Below are positions 25,064 through 34,923 of a DNA stretch of 64,000 nt, one piece after another. The notes under the pieces are model-generated. The model saw only the letters and a program-made list of their open reading frames with translations, did no database searches and was not told the origin of the DNA. The stretch is from positions 4,898,001 to 4,962,000 of the forward strand of contig NZ_AP024702.1 in the NCBI RefSeq assembly GCF_037076345.1, read 5' to 3'. The DNA is from Haloferula helveola (lineage in GTDB: Bacteria; Verrucomicrobiota; Verrucomicrobiia; Verrucomicrobiales; Akkermansiaceae). Made by a program: the position numbers and the translations under genes. Every line of letters begins with the position of its first letter. Within the stretch, counting starts at the first letter, position 1.

Positions 25064-27532
25064 ATGAAATACGGCTTCTTTGACAACGATCGGCGCGAGT
25101 ATGTGATTACCGATCCGCGCACTCCCACGAAGTGGGTCAACTATGTCGGCTGCCTCGCTTTCGGGGGAATCGTCGACCACACCGGCGGTGCGTTGCTTTG
25201 TGCCGGTGACCCGGGTCTGAACCGGATCACGAAGTACATCCCGCAGATGCCGGCGTCGGAGTTCAAGGGCACGACGCTCTACCTCCGCGTTCGGGATGGC
25301 GACGAGGTTTCGGTGATCAGTCCGTTCTTCACGCCATGCCTTGATCCGTGCGACTCGTACGAGTGCCGCGTCGGGCTTTCGTATCAGAAGATCACCACCG
25401 AGATCGCCGGTATCCGGACCGAGGTCACGATCTTCATCCCGGCGGGTGAGGCGGTCGAACTGCGCGACATCCGCGTGACGAACCTGCGTGGCCGTCCGGT
25501 CGAAATCGAGATCGTACCGGTGGTCGAATACAGCCACTTCGACGCGCTCAAGCAACTGACCAATGCCGATTGGGTTCCGCAGACGATGATGAGCGAAAAG
25601 CTCTCGCTGAAATACGGGCGGATGGCGCTGCTGCAGTATCCTTTCCTGCGCAAGGACGATGCCGTGAACTTCCTTTCCGCAAGCCGTCCGGTGAATTCGT
25701 TCGAGAGTGATCGGAAAGCGTTTCTCGGTGACAACGAATACGGCACGTGGGCCTGTCCCGGTGCTTTGGCGGAGGGCGGACGTTTGTCGAATTGCGAGGC
25801 GCGTCGGGGCGACAACATCGGCGCGCTGGCGATCGGCATGGGATCCGTCGCTTCGGGAGACGAGGTCCGGACGGTGACCATGCTTGGTCAGGACCGGCGC
25901 GAGCGGATTCCCTTCGTGGTCGAGAAATACAGTGATCCGGCTGAAGTGGATGCCGCGTTCGGTCGGCTCGCGGACTTCTGGCAAGAGAACCTCTCAGTGT
26001 TCCAGTGCGAGACACCGGACGCCGAGTTCGATGCGATGGTGAACATCCACAATCCGCGGCAGTGCTACATGACCATGAACTGGTCGCGCTACCTGTCGCT
26101 CTACCAACTCGGCATCGGCACGCGTGGCATCGGGTTCCGCGACAGCTCCCAGGATGTGATGGGCGGGATGGCCGGTGCTCCGTCCGAGGCGAAGGAGTTG
26201 CTGAGGAAGCTGCTCAGCATCCAGAAGCCGGACGGTTCCGCGATGCACCAGTTTTACCCGGCGACCATGCACGCCGATTGCGGCGATGCCGAGGAGGAGA
26301 AAGAGAAGGGCAAGCTGGTCTACGGTGATGACCATTTATGGATCGTTTCGGCCGTGTGCGCGTTTCTCAAGGAGACGGGCGACTACGGATTCCTCGATGA
26401 GGAAATCAGCTTTTACGAAGGTGCCATCCCGATCGATGAACGGGAGGGCGGGAGCGTGTTCGATCACCTCCAGCGTGCCCTAGAATGGACGAAGCGGAAC
26501 GTCGGTCGCCACGGGATTCCGCTTCTCGGCTACGCCGATTGGAATGACACCGTGAATCTTCCCGGAGATGCGGAGAGTCTGTTTAACGCCTGTCTCTACG
26601 GTGTCGGCCTACGTGAGCTGACCGACCTTTGCCGATTCCTTGGGAAACGCGACTTGGTTGCCCGCTACGAGTCCGATCACGCCGAAATGGGCGCGCGCGT
26701 GAACGGCGTCGGCTGGGATGGGGAGTGGTATGTCCGTTACTTCATGGAGTCCGGCGAGGTCCTCGGCTCGAGCGACAACGCCCACGGTGCGATCTACACC
26801 AACGCCCAGTCGTGGGCCGTGCTGGCCGGCTTCGCTCCCGACGAGCGTGCGCTGAGCGCCCTTGATGCGGTCAACGAACGTCTCAACACCCGCTTCGGGA
26901 TCAAGCTGAGCGGGCCCGGGTATAACGCCTACGATCCGGAGATCGGAGGGGTGACGACGTATCCGCCCGGAGCCAAGGAGAATGGTGGCATCTTCCTCCA
27001 TTCGAATCCTTGGGTGATGATCGCGGAAACCATGCTCGGACGTGGGGACCGGGCGTTCGAATACTACTCGCAGATCAATCCGGCGAAGCGTAACGACGAC
27101 ATCGACCTGTTCGAGGTCGAGCCCTACTGCTATCCGCAGAACATCCTAGGGGACGAGCATCCGCAGTTCGGGCTCGGTCGCAACAGTTGGCTGTCGGGTA
27201 CGGCTTCGTGGACCTATCAGGCCGCGACGCGTTTCATCCTTGGGGTGCGTCCGGCGCACGACGGGCTGGTGATCGATCCGTGCATTCCGTCCGCGTGGGA
27301 CGGATTCTCGGTGACCCGCAAAGTACGGGGAGCGACGTATCACATCCGGGTGTCGAATCCCGGCCGGGTCAACTCGGGTGTCGTCGGCCTGGCGATCGAT
27401 GGAAAGCAGCTCGACGGAACGTGTGTGCCGTACTTCACCTCCGGTGAGCACGAGATCGAGGTGACACTCGGCGAGTTCGGAGCGGTTCGGGAACCCGGCA
27501 GTACCCATTCGTCCGAGATGGCTGTCCGTTAG
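25064..27532 (+). CDS. GH94 glycoside phosphorylase (cellobiose/chitobiose phosphorylase family)
   Basis: The 822-residue enzyme opens with the GH94 hallmark MKYGFFDNDRREYVITDP and TPTKWVNYVG. It contains the (alpha/alpha)6-barrel motifs GIGTRGIGFRDSSQDVMG and GYADWNDTVN. Asp495 in the latter fits the general-acid Asp of characterised members. GH94 enzymes cleave beta-linked disaccharides with phosphate to give a sugar 1-phosphate; the exact disaccharide cannot be read from sequence. No signal peptide is present, so it acts in the cytoplasm. The start at 25064 is preferred to the upstream frame because it matches the family N-terminus. Confidence 0.92.
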   Translation: MKYGFFDNDRREYVITDPRTPTKWVNYVGCLAFGGIVDHTGGALLCAGDPGLNRITKYIPQMPASEFKGTTLYLRVRDGDEVSVISPFFTPCLDPCDSYECRVGLSYQKITTEIAGIRTEVTIFIPAGEAVELRDIRVTNLRGRPVEIEIVPVVEYSHFDALKQLTNADWVPQTMMSEKLSLKYGRMALLQYPFLRKDDAVNFLSASRPVNSFESDRKAFLGDNEYGTWACPGALAEGGRLSNCEARRGDNIGALAIGMGSVASGDEVRTVTMLGQDRRERIPFVVEKYSDPAEVDAAFGRLADFWQENLSVFQCETPDAEFDAMVNIHNPRQCYMTMNWSRYLSLYQLGIGTRGIGFRDSSQDVMGGMAGAPSEAKELLRKLLSIQKPDGSAMHQFYPATMHADCGDAEEEKEKGKLVYGDDHLWIVSAVCAFLKETGDYGFLDEEISFYEGAIPIDEREGGSVFDHLQRALEWTKRNVGRHGIPLLGYADWNDTVNLPGDAESLFNACLYGVGLRELTDLCRFLGKRDLVARYESDHAEMGARVNGVGWDGEWYVRYFMESGEVLGSSDNAHGAIYTNAQSWAVLAGFAPDERALSALDAVNERLNTRFGIKLSGPGYNAYDPEIGGVTTYPPGAKENGGIFLHSNPWVMIAETMLGRGDRAFEYYSQINPAKRNDDIDLFEVEPYCYPQNILGDEHPQFGLGRNSWLSGTASWTYQAATRFILGVRPAHDGLVIDPCIPSAWDGFSVTRKVRGATYHIRVSNPGRVNSGVVGLAIDGKQLDGTCVPYFTSGEHEIEVTLGEFGAVREPGSTHSSEMAVR

Positions 27533-27551
27533 TCTCTCCCATTGGCATCGG

Positions 27552-28328
27552 CTAGCGCGCGATTTGCAGATAGGCGCCGGCCAGCCGTTTGCCGTGCTCG
27601 GCGAGGGCTTTCGGCGTCAGGTGGGTGCCGTCGGCCTTCTTGAGGTGGTGCATCGTCGTGAAGACGATCTTCGGATCCGATTCCGCAAGCGACTTCTGGG
27701 TTTCGACAATGATCGGCCGGCGGACGACGAACTTGTGCTGCTCATCGACGCCGAGCACGACGGGAAGCCGGCGGTTTCCCGCGACGTTCCTGCGGAAGTC
27801 GTTGAGGAGCACGGTGAGGTTCTCCCGATAGCGCGCGGCGCTGCCGGCATCCATGGCATCGGACTCACCCTGGATCCATATCATCCCGCCGAACACGAGC
27901 CGGTGGCCGCTCTTGCGGAACGCTCGGCCGGCCTTCGCGAGCTCGCGCACCATTTCGTCGTAGAGACCTCCCTGGCCGGGGCGCTTCCACCGGCCTTCGA
28001 GTTGGGTTCCCCCGAGAGCGAACTTGAAGATCGCCGGTCGCCGGCCATTCGCGACGAGCTCGCGGGCGAAAGTGATTTCCGGCCCGAAATGCCCGCGCTT
28101 GAAGAGTCCTTGTTGCGGCCCGAGTCCGAGCCACTTGCCGCCTGACGATCCGACTCCCGGTGAGGCGTAGTACATCGGGATCGAGCTATCGATTTCCGGA
28201 GGGCCCTTCGGATAGCGGCACGCGTCGCCCTTCCATCCTTGGGCGTTGCTCTGGCCGGCGACAATGACCAGCTCGTAGTCCGCTGCGGTGAGCGGGGAGA
28301 TCAGGAGAAAGAGAATCAGCCACTTCAT
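27552..28328 (-). CDS. Secreted SGNH/SASA-type carbohydrate esterase
   Basis: The 258-residue protein has a signal peptide (MKWLILFLLISPLTA). The SASA (sialate O-acetylesterase-like) catalytic pattern is present: nucleophile Ser27 in VAGQSNAQG, WIQGESDAMD and the C-terminal Asp-x-x-His in ADGTHLTPKALAEHG. Enzymes of this group remove acetyl groups from glycans outside the cytoplasm. It follows the threonine ammonia-lyase gene closely. An alternative start at 28337 (MIAMKW) would overlap that gene's stop as ATGA. It is convergent with the GH94 gene, 19 bases apart. Confidence 0.87.
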   Translation of the reverse strand: MKWLILFLLISPLTAADYELVIVAGQSNAQGWKGDACRYPKGPPEIDSSIPMYYASPGVGSSGGKWLGLGPQQGLFKRGHFGPEITFARELVANGRRPAIFKFALGGTQLEGRWKRPGQGGLYDEMVRELAKAGRAFRKSGHRLVFGGMIWIQGESDAMDAGSAARYRENLTVLLNDFRRNVAGNRRLPVVLGVDEQHKFVVRRPIIVETQKSLAESDPKIVFTTMHHLKKADGTHLTPKALAEHGKRLAGAYLQIAR

Positions 28329-28333
28329 GGCGA

Positions 28334-29881
28334 TCATTCCGGCCGCCCGGTGAGGCGCGCGGCGGAGTCGGAAGGCAAAGGTTCGCACAGGCGGTAGCCA
28401 TCGCCGTGGGGTGGCAGCTCTGCAACAAATTCTTCCCGGAGTTGCTCGCTGGCGAAGTCGAGGCCGATCAGTGCCCGGCCGATGCGTTCGCCCGACTGAC
28501 GGTAGTTGAAGTAGCAGAGGTTGGCGCGGTCGCGCACCCGTTGGTCGAGGAAGTCGTGGAGGGCGCCCGAGCGTTCGTAAAAGTCGAGCCGGAGGAACAG
28601 CGGGTGGGCGAGCAGGTCGGAGCGCAGCGGAATCGCCCGGAACCGGACGTCGATCGCTCCGGCAAGGTCGGTCCATTCAAAGTCGCCCTTGTCCAAGCGC
28701 CCGTCGAGCCCAGCCAAGGTCTCCGGATCTTCGGAGCTGACGGTGAAGATCGGCCATGCGGCGTCGTCATCGACCTTGCCATACTGGAAGTCGGTGATCG
28801 TGAGTCCGGCAAAACAGGTATCGAGGAGCTGCAGCATTGTCCCGGGACGCTCGGGGATCCGGACCCGGATCGTTCTGGTCCGCATGTTGGCGGCGCCCTC
28901 GGAAGCGGCGATGTGCCCGAGTTGCAGGAAGTCGACATTGGCTCCGCAGAGGATCACCAGCACGCGCTTGCCGGCAAGTTGCTCACGGCACTTCAGCGCG
29001 GCGGCGAGTCCCATCGCGCCCGACGGTTCGGATACGCAGCGCAGGCCCTCCCAAAGGCACCGAATGGCGCGGATCACTTCGGCATTGGTGACGGTCTCGA
29101 CTCGGTCGAGATGCTGTTTGCAGATCTCGAAAGGCAGGCTGCCGGCCTGCCGCACCGCCGTGCCGTCGCAAAAGATGTCCAGCTGGGCGAGGGGGGTCGG
29201 CTCGCCGGATTCGATCGCGAGTTTCATCGATGCCTGACCTTCTCCCTCCACGCCGATCAGCTGGATGTCGGGCCAGTAGGTGCGCAGCCACTCGGCGACG
29301 CCCGCAGCCATGCCTCCTCCGCCGATCTGCAGAAACGCGACGTCAAACGGCCCGTGGCCGGAAAGAACGACTTCGTCCGCCAGTGTCCCCTGGCCGGCCA
29401 TCACCTGGAGGTCGTCGTAGGCGTGCACATAGACGGCGCCCGTGCTTTCGGCATCGTCCTTCGCCCCCGACACGGCCTCGTCGTAGCTGTCTCCCGAGAG
29501 AATGATCTGAACCAGGTCACCGCCGAGTTTGCGTACTGCATCCTGTTTCACCCGGGGCGTTGAGCGAGGCATGTAGATCCGGGCCTGGATGCCGAGCTGG
29601 CGGGCGGCGAGGGCGACCCCCTGCGCGTGGTTGCCGGCCGATGCGGTGACGACGCCCGAAGCGCGCTCGTCATCAGTGAGCACCGCCATCCGGTTGCAGG
29701 CGCCCCGCCACTTGTAGGCCTTGATTGGCGATAGGTCCTCGCGCTTGACCCAGATATCAAGCTCCGGGAGTTCCAGTCGCTCGAGCGGCGTCGGCTGCGC
29801 GAAATGGTAGACCCGTTCGCGGGCGAACAGGATCTCCTGCCGCAGGCGGCGGTCGAGGGGCAGGGAGGCGTCGCGATCCAT
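28334..29881 (-). CDS. ilvA: Threonine ammonia-lyase, biosynthetic
   Basis: This 515-residue PLP enzyme converts threonine to 2-oxobutanoate, the first step towards isoleucine. Visible features are the PLP-lysine region SPIKAYKWRGACNRM (Lys57 likely), ASAGNHAQGVALAARQLG, the glycine-rich phosphate loop IGGGGMAAG and SEPSGAMGLAAALK. The C-terminal 180 residues are the ACT-like regulatory part (IRVRIPERPGTMLQLLDTC and later LRLDFYERSGALHDFL), matching the long feedback-regulated type. CAGGATTC upstream may serve as a ribosome-binding site. KDPG aldolase lies 96 bases upstream on the same strand. Confidence 0.93.
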   Translation of the reverse strand: MDRDASLPLDRRLRQEILFARERVYHFAQPTPLERLELPELDIWVKREDLSPIKAYKWRGACNRMAVLTDDERASGVVTASAGNHAQGVALAARQLGIQARIYMPRSTPRVKQDAVRKLGGDLVQIILSGDSYDEAVSGAKDDAESTGAVYVHAYDDLQVMAGQGTLADEVVLSGHGPFDVAFLQIGGGGMAAGVAEWLRTYWPDIQLIGVEGEGQASMKLAIESGEPTPLAQLDIFCDGTAVRQAGSLPFEICKQHLDRVETVTNAEVIRAIRCLWEGLRCVSEPSGAMGLAAALKCREQLAGKRVLVILCGANVDFLQLGHIAASEGAANMRTRTIRVRIPERPGTMLQLLDTCFAGLTITDFQYGKVDDDAAWPIFTVSSEDPETLAGLDGRLDKGDFEWTDLAGAIDVRFRAIPLRSDLLAHPLFLRLDFYERSGALHDFLDQRVRDRANLCYFNYRQSGERIGRALIGLDFASEQLREEFVAELPPHGDGYRLCEPLPSDSAARLTGRPE

Positions 29882-29977
29882 CCCGGGAATCCTGCCTCCT
29901 CCGGGCTTCCGGCGGAAGTCCGATGTGCGGGTTTTCGGAATCGCCGTCGACCTACGATGCTCCCCGTAAGACGGTAA

Positions 29978-30601
29978 TCAGCTCGCCGCGGCGAGCGCTT
30001 CCTTGGTCAGACGGGTGATCTCGTCCCACTTGCCTTCGGCCACGAGTTTCTTGTCGACCATCCACGAACCGCCGATGGCGGCGACCACCGGCAGGGCGAG
30101 GTAGTCGGCGAGGTTGGCGGAGCTGATGCCCCCGGTCGGGATGAATTTCACGCCGGTGTGGGCGTAGGGTCCGGCGAGCGCTTTCAGCATGCCCGGGCCG
30201 CCGGCGGCACCGGCGGGGAAGAATTTCAGCAGCTTGCAGTCGAGCGAAAGCGCGGCCTCGATGTCACTCGGGGTCATCACGCCGGGCGAGAATTCGAGCC
30301 CCGCCGCACGAGCCGTTTTGATCACCTCCGGGTTGAGGCCGGGAGCAAGGCCGAAGACCGCGCCGGCGTCCTTGGCACGCTGCGCCTGCTCGGGGGTCAG
30401 AAGTGTGCCGGCGCCAACCAGAACCTCCGGAAAGGAAGTAGCAATGCTTCGGATCGATTCCTCGGCGGCGGCGGTGCGGAAGGTGATCTCCATGATGTCG
30501 AGGCCTCCGGCCAGAAGGGCCTCCGCGAGCGGGGCGGCGGACTCGGCGTCATCGAGCACGACGACAGGGACAATGCGCTTGGCGAGGATGCGATCGATCA
30601 T
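29978..30601 (-). CDS. eda: KDPG/KHG aldolase (2-dehydro-3-deoxy-phosphogluconate aldolase)
   Basis: The 207-residue class I aldolase is the usual length. The Schiff-base Lys126 lies in KLLKFFPAGAAGG and the catalytic Glu38 in LDIMEITFRT. VGAGTLLTPEQAQRA and IPTGGISSANLADYL complete the family pattern. It splits 2-keto-3-deoxy-6-phosphogluconate into pyruvate and glyceraldehyde 3-phosphate in the Entner-Doudoroff or uronate pathways. A uronate role would fit a polysaccharide degrader, but no other gene of that pathway is present. It is divergent from the phosphatase-receptor gene. Confidence 0.94.
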   Translation of the reverse strand: MIDRILAKRIVPVVVLDDAESAAPLAEALLAGGLDIMEITFRTAAAEESIRSIATSFPEVLVGAGTLLTPEQAQRAKDAGAVFGLAPGLNPEVIKTARAAGLEFSPGVMTPSDIEAALSLDCKLLKFFPAGAAGGPGMLKALAGPYAHTGVKFIPTGGISSANLADYLALPVVAAIGGSWMVDKKLVAEGKWDEITRLTKEALAAAS

Positions 30602-30755
30602 GCGGGGAAGATGCAGGCCTCAGGCCGAACGGGTCAATCTGTATGACAGATTTCCATGTCTTACGTGGGGCCGGTGTTTCGCCGCGGACTCCTGCCACCG
30701 GCTCCGCGCAGACTTCTTCTGGTCTTGTCTCCATCGCGCCGGTTAGGCTGTCAGG

Positions 30756-32882
30756 GTGAATCCCCTCAAACCCGGATTGCGCGGCAAGTTCATCGTCGCG
30801 CTGCTCGTGGCCGCGTTGCTGCCTCTGGTGGTCGGGGTGGTGGTCCTCCAGACGGTGGGTTTCAAGCACATGCTCGCCGAGCGGGGTAGAGCCCACGGGG
30901 CGGAGGCGCACGCACTCGCGGAGGACATGGATCACATGGTGGTCGGGGAGGCCGGCAAGCTGCGGACGTGGATCTCGGCGGGCGACGCCGTGCAGGAACT
31001 GGCGATCGAGAAGTCGGCTGAGGCCGAGGCGGATCCGGCTGAGGCCGACAAGGAGTTGGTGGAACTGGAGAAGGCGTGGCCATCGCTGGAGCCCGGAGAT
31101 CCGGAACTGGAATCGGTGATCTCGAATGTCGCGGCGGAGCGCCTGGTGGAGTTCATCGAGACCAACCCTTCGACCGCCGAGTTGATCGTCGCGGACACGG
31201 TGGGACGCCTCATCGCGGCGTCGCGGAAGACGAGCGACTTTGATCAGTCGGACGAGATTTGGTGGAAGGAAGGTGTCCGGCTGAAGGAAGGCGAGTTCCG
31301 GGCGGACGTGCTTCACTTCGACGAGAGTGCCGGAGTGCACTCGATCGATCTCGTGTTCTCACTCCAAGGTCCCGACCGACAGCCGGTTGGCGTGGTGAAG
31401 ATGGTCATCGAGGTCTCACCTCTCTTCGCCACCGTGGGAGTCGGTGCGGAAGCGGAGAAGATCGAGGTGATTCTCCCCGACGGAGTCGTGATCTCACGAC
31501 CGCTCGACCGAAAGGAGGGCTCCGCTCTGGTCTTCGATCACGACTCGATGCTGACCTTGCTGGTGGGGCGCTGCGGATGGACGACCCTGAAGGACACCAA
31601 TGGCGACCTGTGGATGACCGGGTTCGCCGCGATCGAGTCGTCGCTCGAGGACAAGCGGCACGCCGATCCCGGGGGCTATGTGATTTTCGCTTCGCGGCGG
31701 TCGAGCGTGGTCGCTCCGGTGAGGGCCCAGCTCGGCTGGGTGGCCTTGGCGGCCGGCTTTGGGGTGCTCGTTTGTGGGGGGCTCGGCTACGTGCTGATCG
31801 ACCGCCAGATCCTGCGTCCGATGAATTTGCTCGGCGACGCGGCCCGCGCCGTGGCCGATACCGCGCGGCTGCATCGGGCCGATCCGCTCGATGGTCCTCC
31901 GACCGATCCCGAGAAAGCGCTGCTCAACATCGAGTCCATCCGCACCGGCGACGAGATCGAGGCGCTTGCGAAAGACGTGGGGGTGATGACTTCCCGGGTG
32001 CTGCGCTACCAGCGCGAACTCGAGGCCGAGGTGGAGTCGAAGACTTCGGTGATCCGCGAGGATCTGGAAATGGCCCGCGAGTTCCAGACGGCGCTGTTGC
32101 CGTCGGCCTATCCGGAGTCGCCGGCGGGATCCGATTTTCCGCTGCGTCTCGGTTTCGCCCACTTCTATCAGCCGGCGAGCACGGTGGGTGGCGACTTCTT
32201 TGATCTGATCGAACTCGAAGACGGGCGGGTCGGTGTGCTGATCGCGGATGTGATGGGCCATGGTTCGCGCTCCGCTCTCGTCACCGCCATCCTCCGGGCG
32301 CTGGTCGGTAACCACGGTTCAGCTCTCGGCAATCCGGGCGAGTTCCTCGGCACCTTGAATGAAGGTCTGCACGAAGTGATCGCGAGGAGCGGACAGACGC
32401 TGTTTGTCACCGCATTCCTCATGGTTCTGGATCCGGCGAAGTCGGAAATGAGCTGGGCGGTGGCCGGGCATCCGTCACCGCTGAAGGCGCGTCGGGGAAA
32501 TGGCCGGCTGCCGAAGCCGCTGTGGACGTCGCCCCAGCACCAGCCGCCCCTCGGCTTGGTCGCGGGAACCGAATACGTGTCGCATCGCGAGGAACTCGAC
32601 GCGGGCGATGTGTTCCTGCTCTACACCGACGGCCTGATCGAGGCCGAGGACCGGAGTGGCGAGGCGTTCGGGCCGGAGCGGTTGGCGAGTGCCTTCGACC
32701 AGGCACTCGACGGTCCCTTGGCGGCGATGCCGGCCCAGATTGTCGGAACTGCTTCCGGCTTCCGGAAAGTCTACCAATACGAGGACGATGTGTGCCTGGT
32801 CGCGGTCGAGGCGCGGGTCAACCGGTCGGCTCCGGCGTCCCACCCCGAGGTGTTGACGGGAAGCGCATCAAGCGGTGCTTGA
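30756..32882 (+). CDS. Membrane sensor with SpoIIE/RsbU-type PP2C phosphatase domain
   Basis: The protein has 708 residues and starts at GTG. It has a transmembrane helix at about 12-33, a periplasmic sensor region to about 320 (Cache-like: LIVADTVGRLIAASRK) and a second helix at about 322-350. A HAMP-like linker with coiled coil (RYQRELEAEVESKTSVIREDLEMA) leads to a PP2C-type serine phosphatase at about 450-690. The phosphatase shows FQTALLPSAYP, VGGDFFDLIELEDGRVGVLIADVMGHG and LLYTDGLIEAEDR. Family members dephosphorylate anti-sigma-antagonist proteins in partner-switching circuits. No STAS or kinase partner is adjacent. pgk follows 33 bases later. Confidence 0.9.
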   Translation: MNPLKPGLRGKFIVALLVAALLPLVVGVVVLQTVGFKHMLAERGRAHGAEAHALAEDMDHMVVGEAGKLRTWISAGDAVQELAIEKSAEAEADPAEADKELVELEKAWPSLEPGDPELESVISNVAAERLVEFIETNPSTAELIVADTVGRLIAASRKTSDFDQSDEIWWKEGVRLKEGEFRADVLHFDESAGVHSIDLVFSLQGPDRQPVGVVKMVIEVSPLFATVGVGAEAEKIEVILPDGVVISRPLDRKEGSALVFDHDSMLTLLVGRCGWTTLKDTNGDLWMTGFAAIESSLEDKRHADPGGYVIFASRRSSVVAPVRAQLGWVALAAGFGVLVCGGLGYVLIDRQILRPMNLLGDAARAVADTARLHRADPLDGPPTDPEKALLNIESIRTGDEIEALAKDVGVMTSRVLRYQRELEAEVESKTSVIREDLEMAREFQTALLPSAYPESPAGSDFPLRLGFAHFYQPASTVGGDFFDLIELEDGRVGVLIADVMGHGSRSALVTAILRALVGNHGSALGNPGEFLGTLNEGLHEVIARSGQTLFVTAFLMVLDPAKSEMSWAVAGHPSPLKARRGNGRLPKPLWTSPQHQPPLGLVAGTEYVSHREELDAGDVFLLYTDGLIEAEDRSGEAFGPERLASAFDQALDGPLAAMPAQIVGTASGFRKVYQYEDDVCLVAVEARVNRSAPASHPEVLTGSASSGA

Positions 32883-32915
32883 CTAAAAGCCAGCGGTCAT
32901 GCGGCACTGCCGTCC

Positions 32916-34112
32916 ATGGCCAAACTCTCCATCCGCGGTCTCGATGTCCAGGGCAAGGAAGTCCTGATGCGTGTCGATTTCAACGTGCCCCTCAAGGACG
33001 GCGCGATCACCGATGACACCCGCATCCAGGCGGCGCTGCCGTCGATCCGTCAGCTGATGGAAGGCGGCGCGAAGCTGGTGCTCTGCTCGCACCTCGGACG
33101 TCCGAAAGGTCAGGCTGATCCCCAGTACTCGCTGGCTCCGGCTGCGGTGCGTTTGGGAGAACTGCTCGGCTGCGAAGTCAAGCTGGCTCCGGATTGCATT
33201 GGTGACGAAGTCGCCGCATTGCGGTCGGGCCTCGAGTCCGGCCAGGTGCTGCTTCTCGAGAACACCCGTTTCCATTCCGAGGAAACGGCCAACGACGCGG
33301 CCTTCGCCGAGCAACTTGCCGGCAGTGCCGAGATCTTCGTCAACGACGCGTTCGGCACGGCGCACCGCGCGCATGCCTCGACCGAAGGCGTCACGCATCA
33401 TGTCACGAAGAGCGCCATGGGATTCCTGATGGAGCGCGAGCTCGAGTATCTCGTCGACAAGCTCCGCGACCCGGAGCGTCCGTTCCTCGTCATCATGGGC
33501 GGCGCCAAGGTCTCCGACAAAATCGAGGTGATCAATGCGCTCATGGAAAAGGCCGACGCGTTCATCATCGGCGGTGCCATGGCCTACACGTTCCGCAAGG
33601 CGCAGGGCTACGAGGTCGGCAAGAGCCTGGTCGAGAACGACAAGCTCGACCTCGCGCTGGATATTCTCAAGAACGCCGAAGAGAAGGGGACCAAGTTCCT
33701 TCTGCCGGCCGACACTCGCATCACGCAGGAGTTCAAGGACGGTGCCGAGACCCAGGTCACCGCGCCCTACTCCGAAGGCGGCGCGATCCCGGCCGACTGG
33801 GAAGGCATCGACATCGGCGACAAGGCGATCGAGGAGTTCGCCGAAGCGGTGAAGGCGTCGAAGACCATCGTCTGGAACGGCCCGATGGGCGTGTTCGAGA
33901 TCGGTAGTTTCGCGATCGGGACCAAGGCGATCGCCGAGGCGGTGGCCGAAACCGATGGCGTCACGATTGTCGGCGGCGGTGACTCGGTGACCGCGGTCAA
34001 CAAGTTCGGTCTTGAGGACAAGATGACCTTCATTTCCACCGGCGGCGGCGCGTCGCTCGAACTTCTCGAAGGCAAGGAACTGCCCGGGGTTGCCGCCCTC
34101 TCGGAAGCCTGA
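32916..34112 (+). CDS. pgk: Phosphoglycerate kinase
   Basis: The 398-residue enzyme is full length for bacterial PGK. It has the substrate-binding N-terminus VLMRVDFNVPLKDGAITDDTRI, the basic patch LCSHLGRPKG, LLENTRFHSEE and FVNDAFGTAHRAHAS. The nucleotide-side motifs are FLVIMGGAKVSDKIEVI, TIVWNGPMGVFE and GGGDSVTAVNKFG. It interconverts 1,3-bisphosphoglycerate and 3-phosphoglycerate. tpiA follows after 42 bases, a common pairing. Confidence 0.97.
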   Translation: MAKLSIRGLDVQGKEVLMRVDFNVPLKDGAITDDTRIQAALPSIRQLMEGGAKLVLCSHLGRPKGQADPQYSLAPAAVRLGELLGCEVKLAPDCIGDEVAALRSGLESGQVLLLENTRFHSEETANDAAFAEQLAGSAEIFVNDAFGTAHRAHASTEGVTHHVTKSAMGFLMERELEYLVDKLRDPERPFLVIMGGAKVSDKIEVINALMEKADAFIIGGAMAYTFRKAQGYEVGKSLVENDKLDLALDILKNAEEKGTKFLLPADTRITQEFKDGAETQVTAPYSEGGAIPADWEGIDIGDKAIEEFAEAVKASKTIVWNGPMGVFEIGSFAIGTKAIAEAVAETDGVTIVGGGDSVTAVNKFGLEDKMTFISTGGGASLELLEGKELPGVAALSEA

Positions 34113-34154
34113 CCCGGTCCCGGCCCGCAATCTGCTCACCCCACCCGACAAGCC

Positions 34155-34922
34155 ATGCAACGCAAACCGATTTTCGCCGCGAACTGGAAGATGAACAAGG
34201 GGCCCTCGGAGACCGAGGACTTCGGCAAATCGTTCCTTCCCAAGGTCCAGCACAAGACCTTCCCGAGCGACATCGTGATCGCTCCGCCGTATGTCTCTCT
34301 GGCCAAGGCGAGCGAGCTGTTCGGCAATGTTTCCTCCGTGGCGCTCGCCGCCCAGAACTGCTCGCAGTTCGATTCGGGAGCCTACACCGGCGAGGTCAGC
34401 CCGATGATGCTCAAGGAATTCTACGTGCACTACGTGATCCTCGGGCACAGTGAGCGACGCTCGATCTATGGCGAGACCGACGAGGTCATCAACGCCAAGG
34501 TGCTTAAGGCCCGCGAGGTGAACCTGCGTCCGATCTTCTGCATTGGTGAGACGCTGGAAGAGCGTGAAGGCGGCAAGCTTGAGGAGGTGCTGCGCCGCCA
34601 GGTGACCGTCGGATTGAAAGACGTCACCGAGAAGGATCTGATCGACACCGTCATCGCCTACGAGCCCGTCTGGGCGATCGGCACCGGGGTCACGGCATCG
34701 GCTGAGCAAGCCCAGGAGGCGCACGCATTCGTCCGCTCGCTGATTGGCGAGCAGTTCGGTGCCGATGCTGCCGCGCGCATCCGAATCCAGTACGGCGGAA
34801 GCGTGAAGCCGGGCAATGCTGCCGAACTGATGGCCTGCACCGACATTGATGGTGCACTCATCGGCGGAGCATCTCTCGAGCCGTCGAGCTTCCTCTCGAT
34901 TATCGAGAACGGCACCGCCTGA
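34155..34922 (+). CDS. tpiA: Triose-phosphate isomerase
   Basis: The 255-residue TIM barrel has all key residues: Lys12 in AANWKMN, His98 in VILGHSERR and Glu170 in AYEPVWAIGTG, plus the phosphate-binding YGGSVKPGNA near the C-terminus. It interconverts dihydroxyacetone phosphate and glyceraldehyde 3-phosphate. It probably shares a transcript with pgk. The stop lies two bases from the end of a small convergent reading frame. Confidence 0.97.
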   Translation: MQRKPIFAANWKMNKGPSETEDFGKSFLPKVQHKTFPSDIVIAPPYVSLAKASELFGNVSSVALAAQNCSQFDSGAYTGEVSPMMLKEFYVHYVILGHSERRSIYGETDEVINAKVLKAREVNLRPIFCIGETLEEREGGKLEEVLRRQVTVGLKDVTEKDLIDTVIAYEPVWAIGTGVTASAEQAQEAHAFVRSLIGEQFGADAAARIRIQYGGSVKPGNAAELMACTDIDGALIGGASLEPSSFLSIIENGTA

Positions 34923-34923
34923 G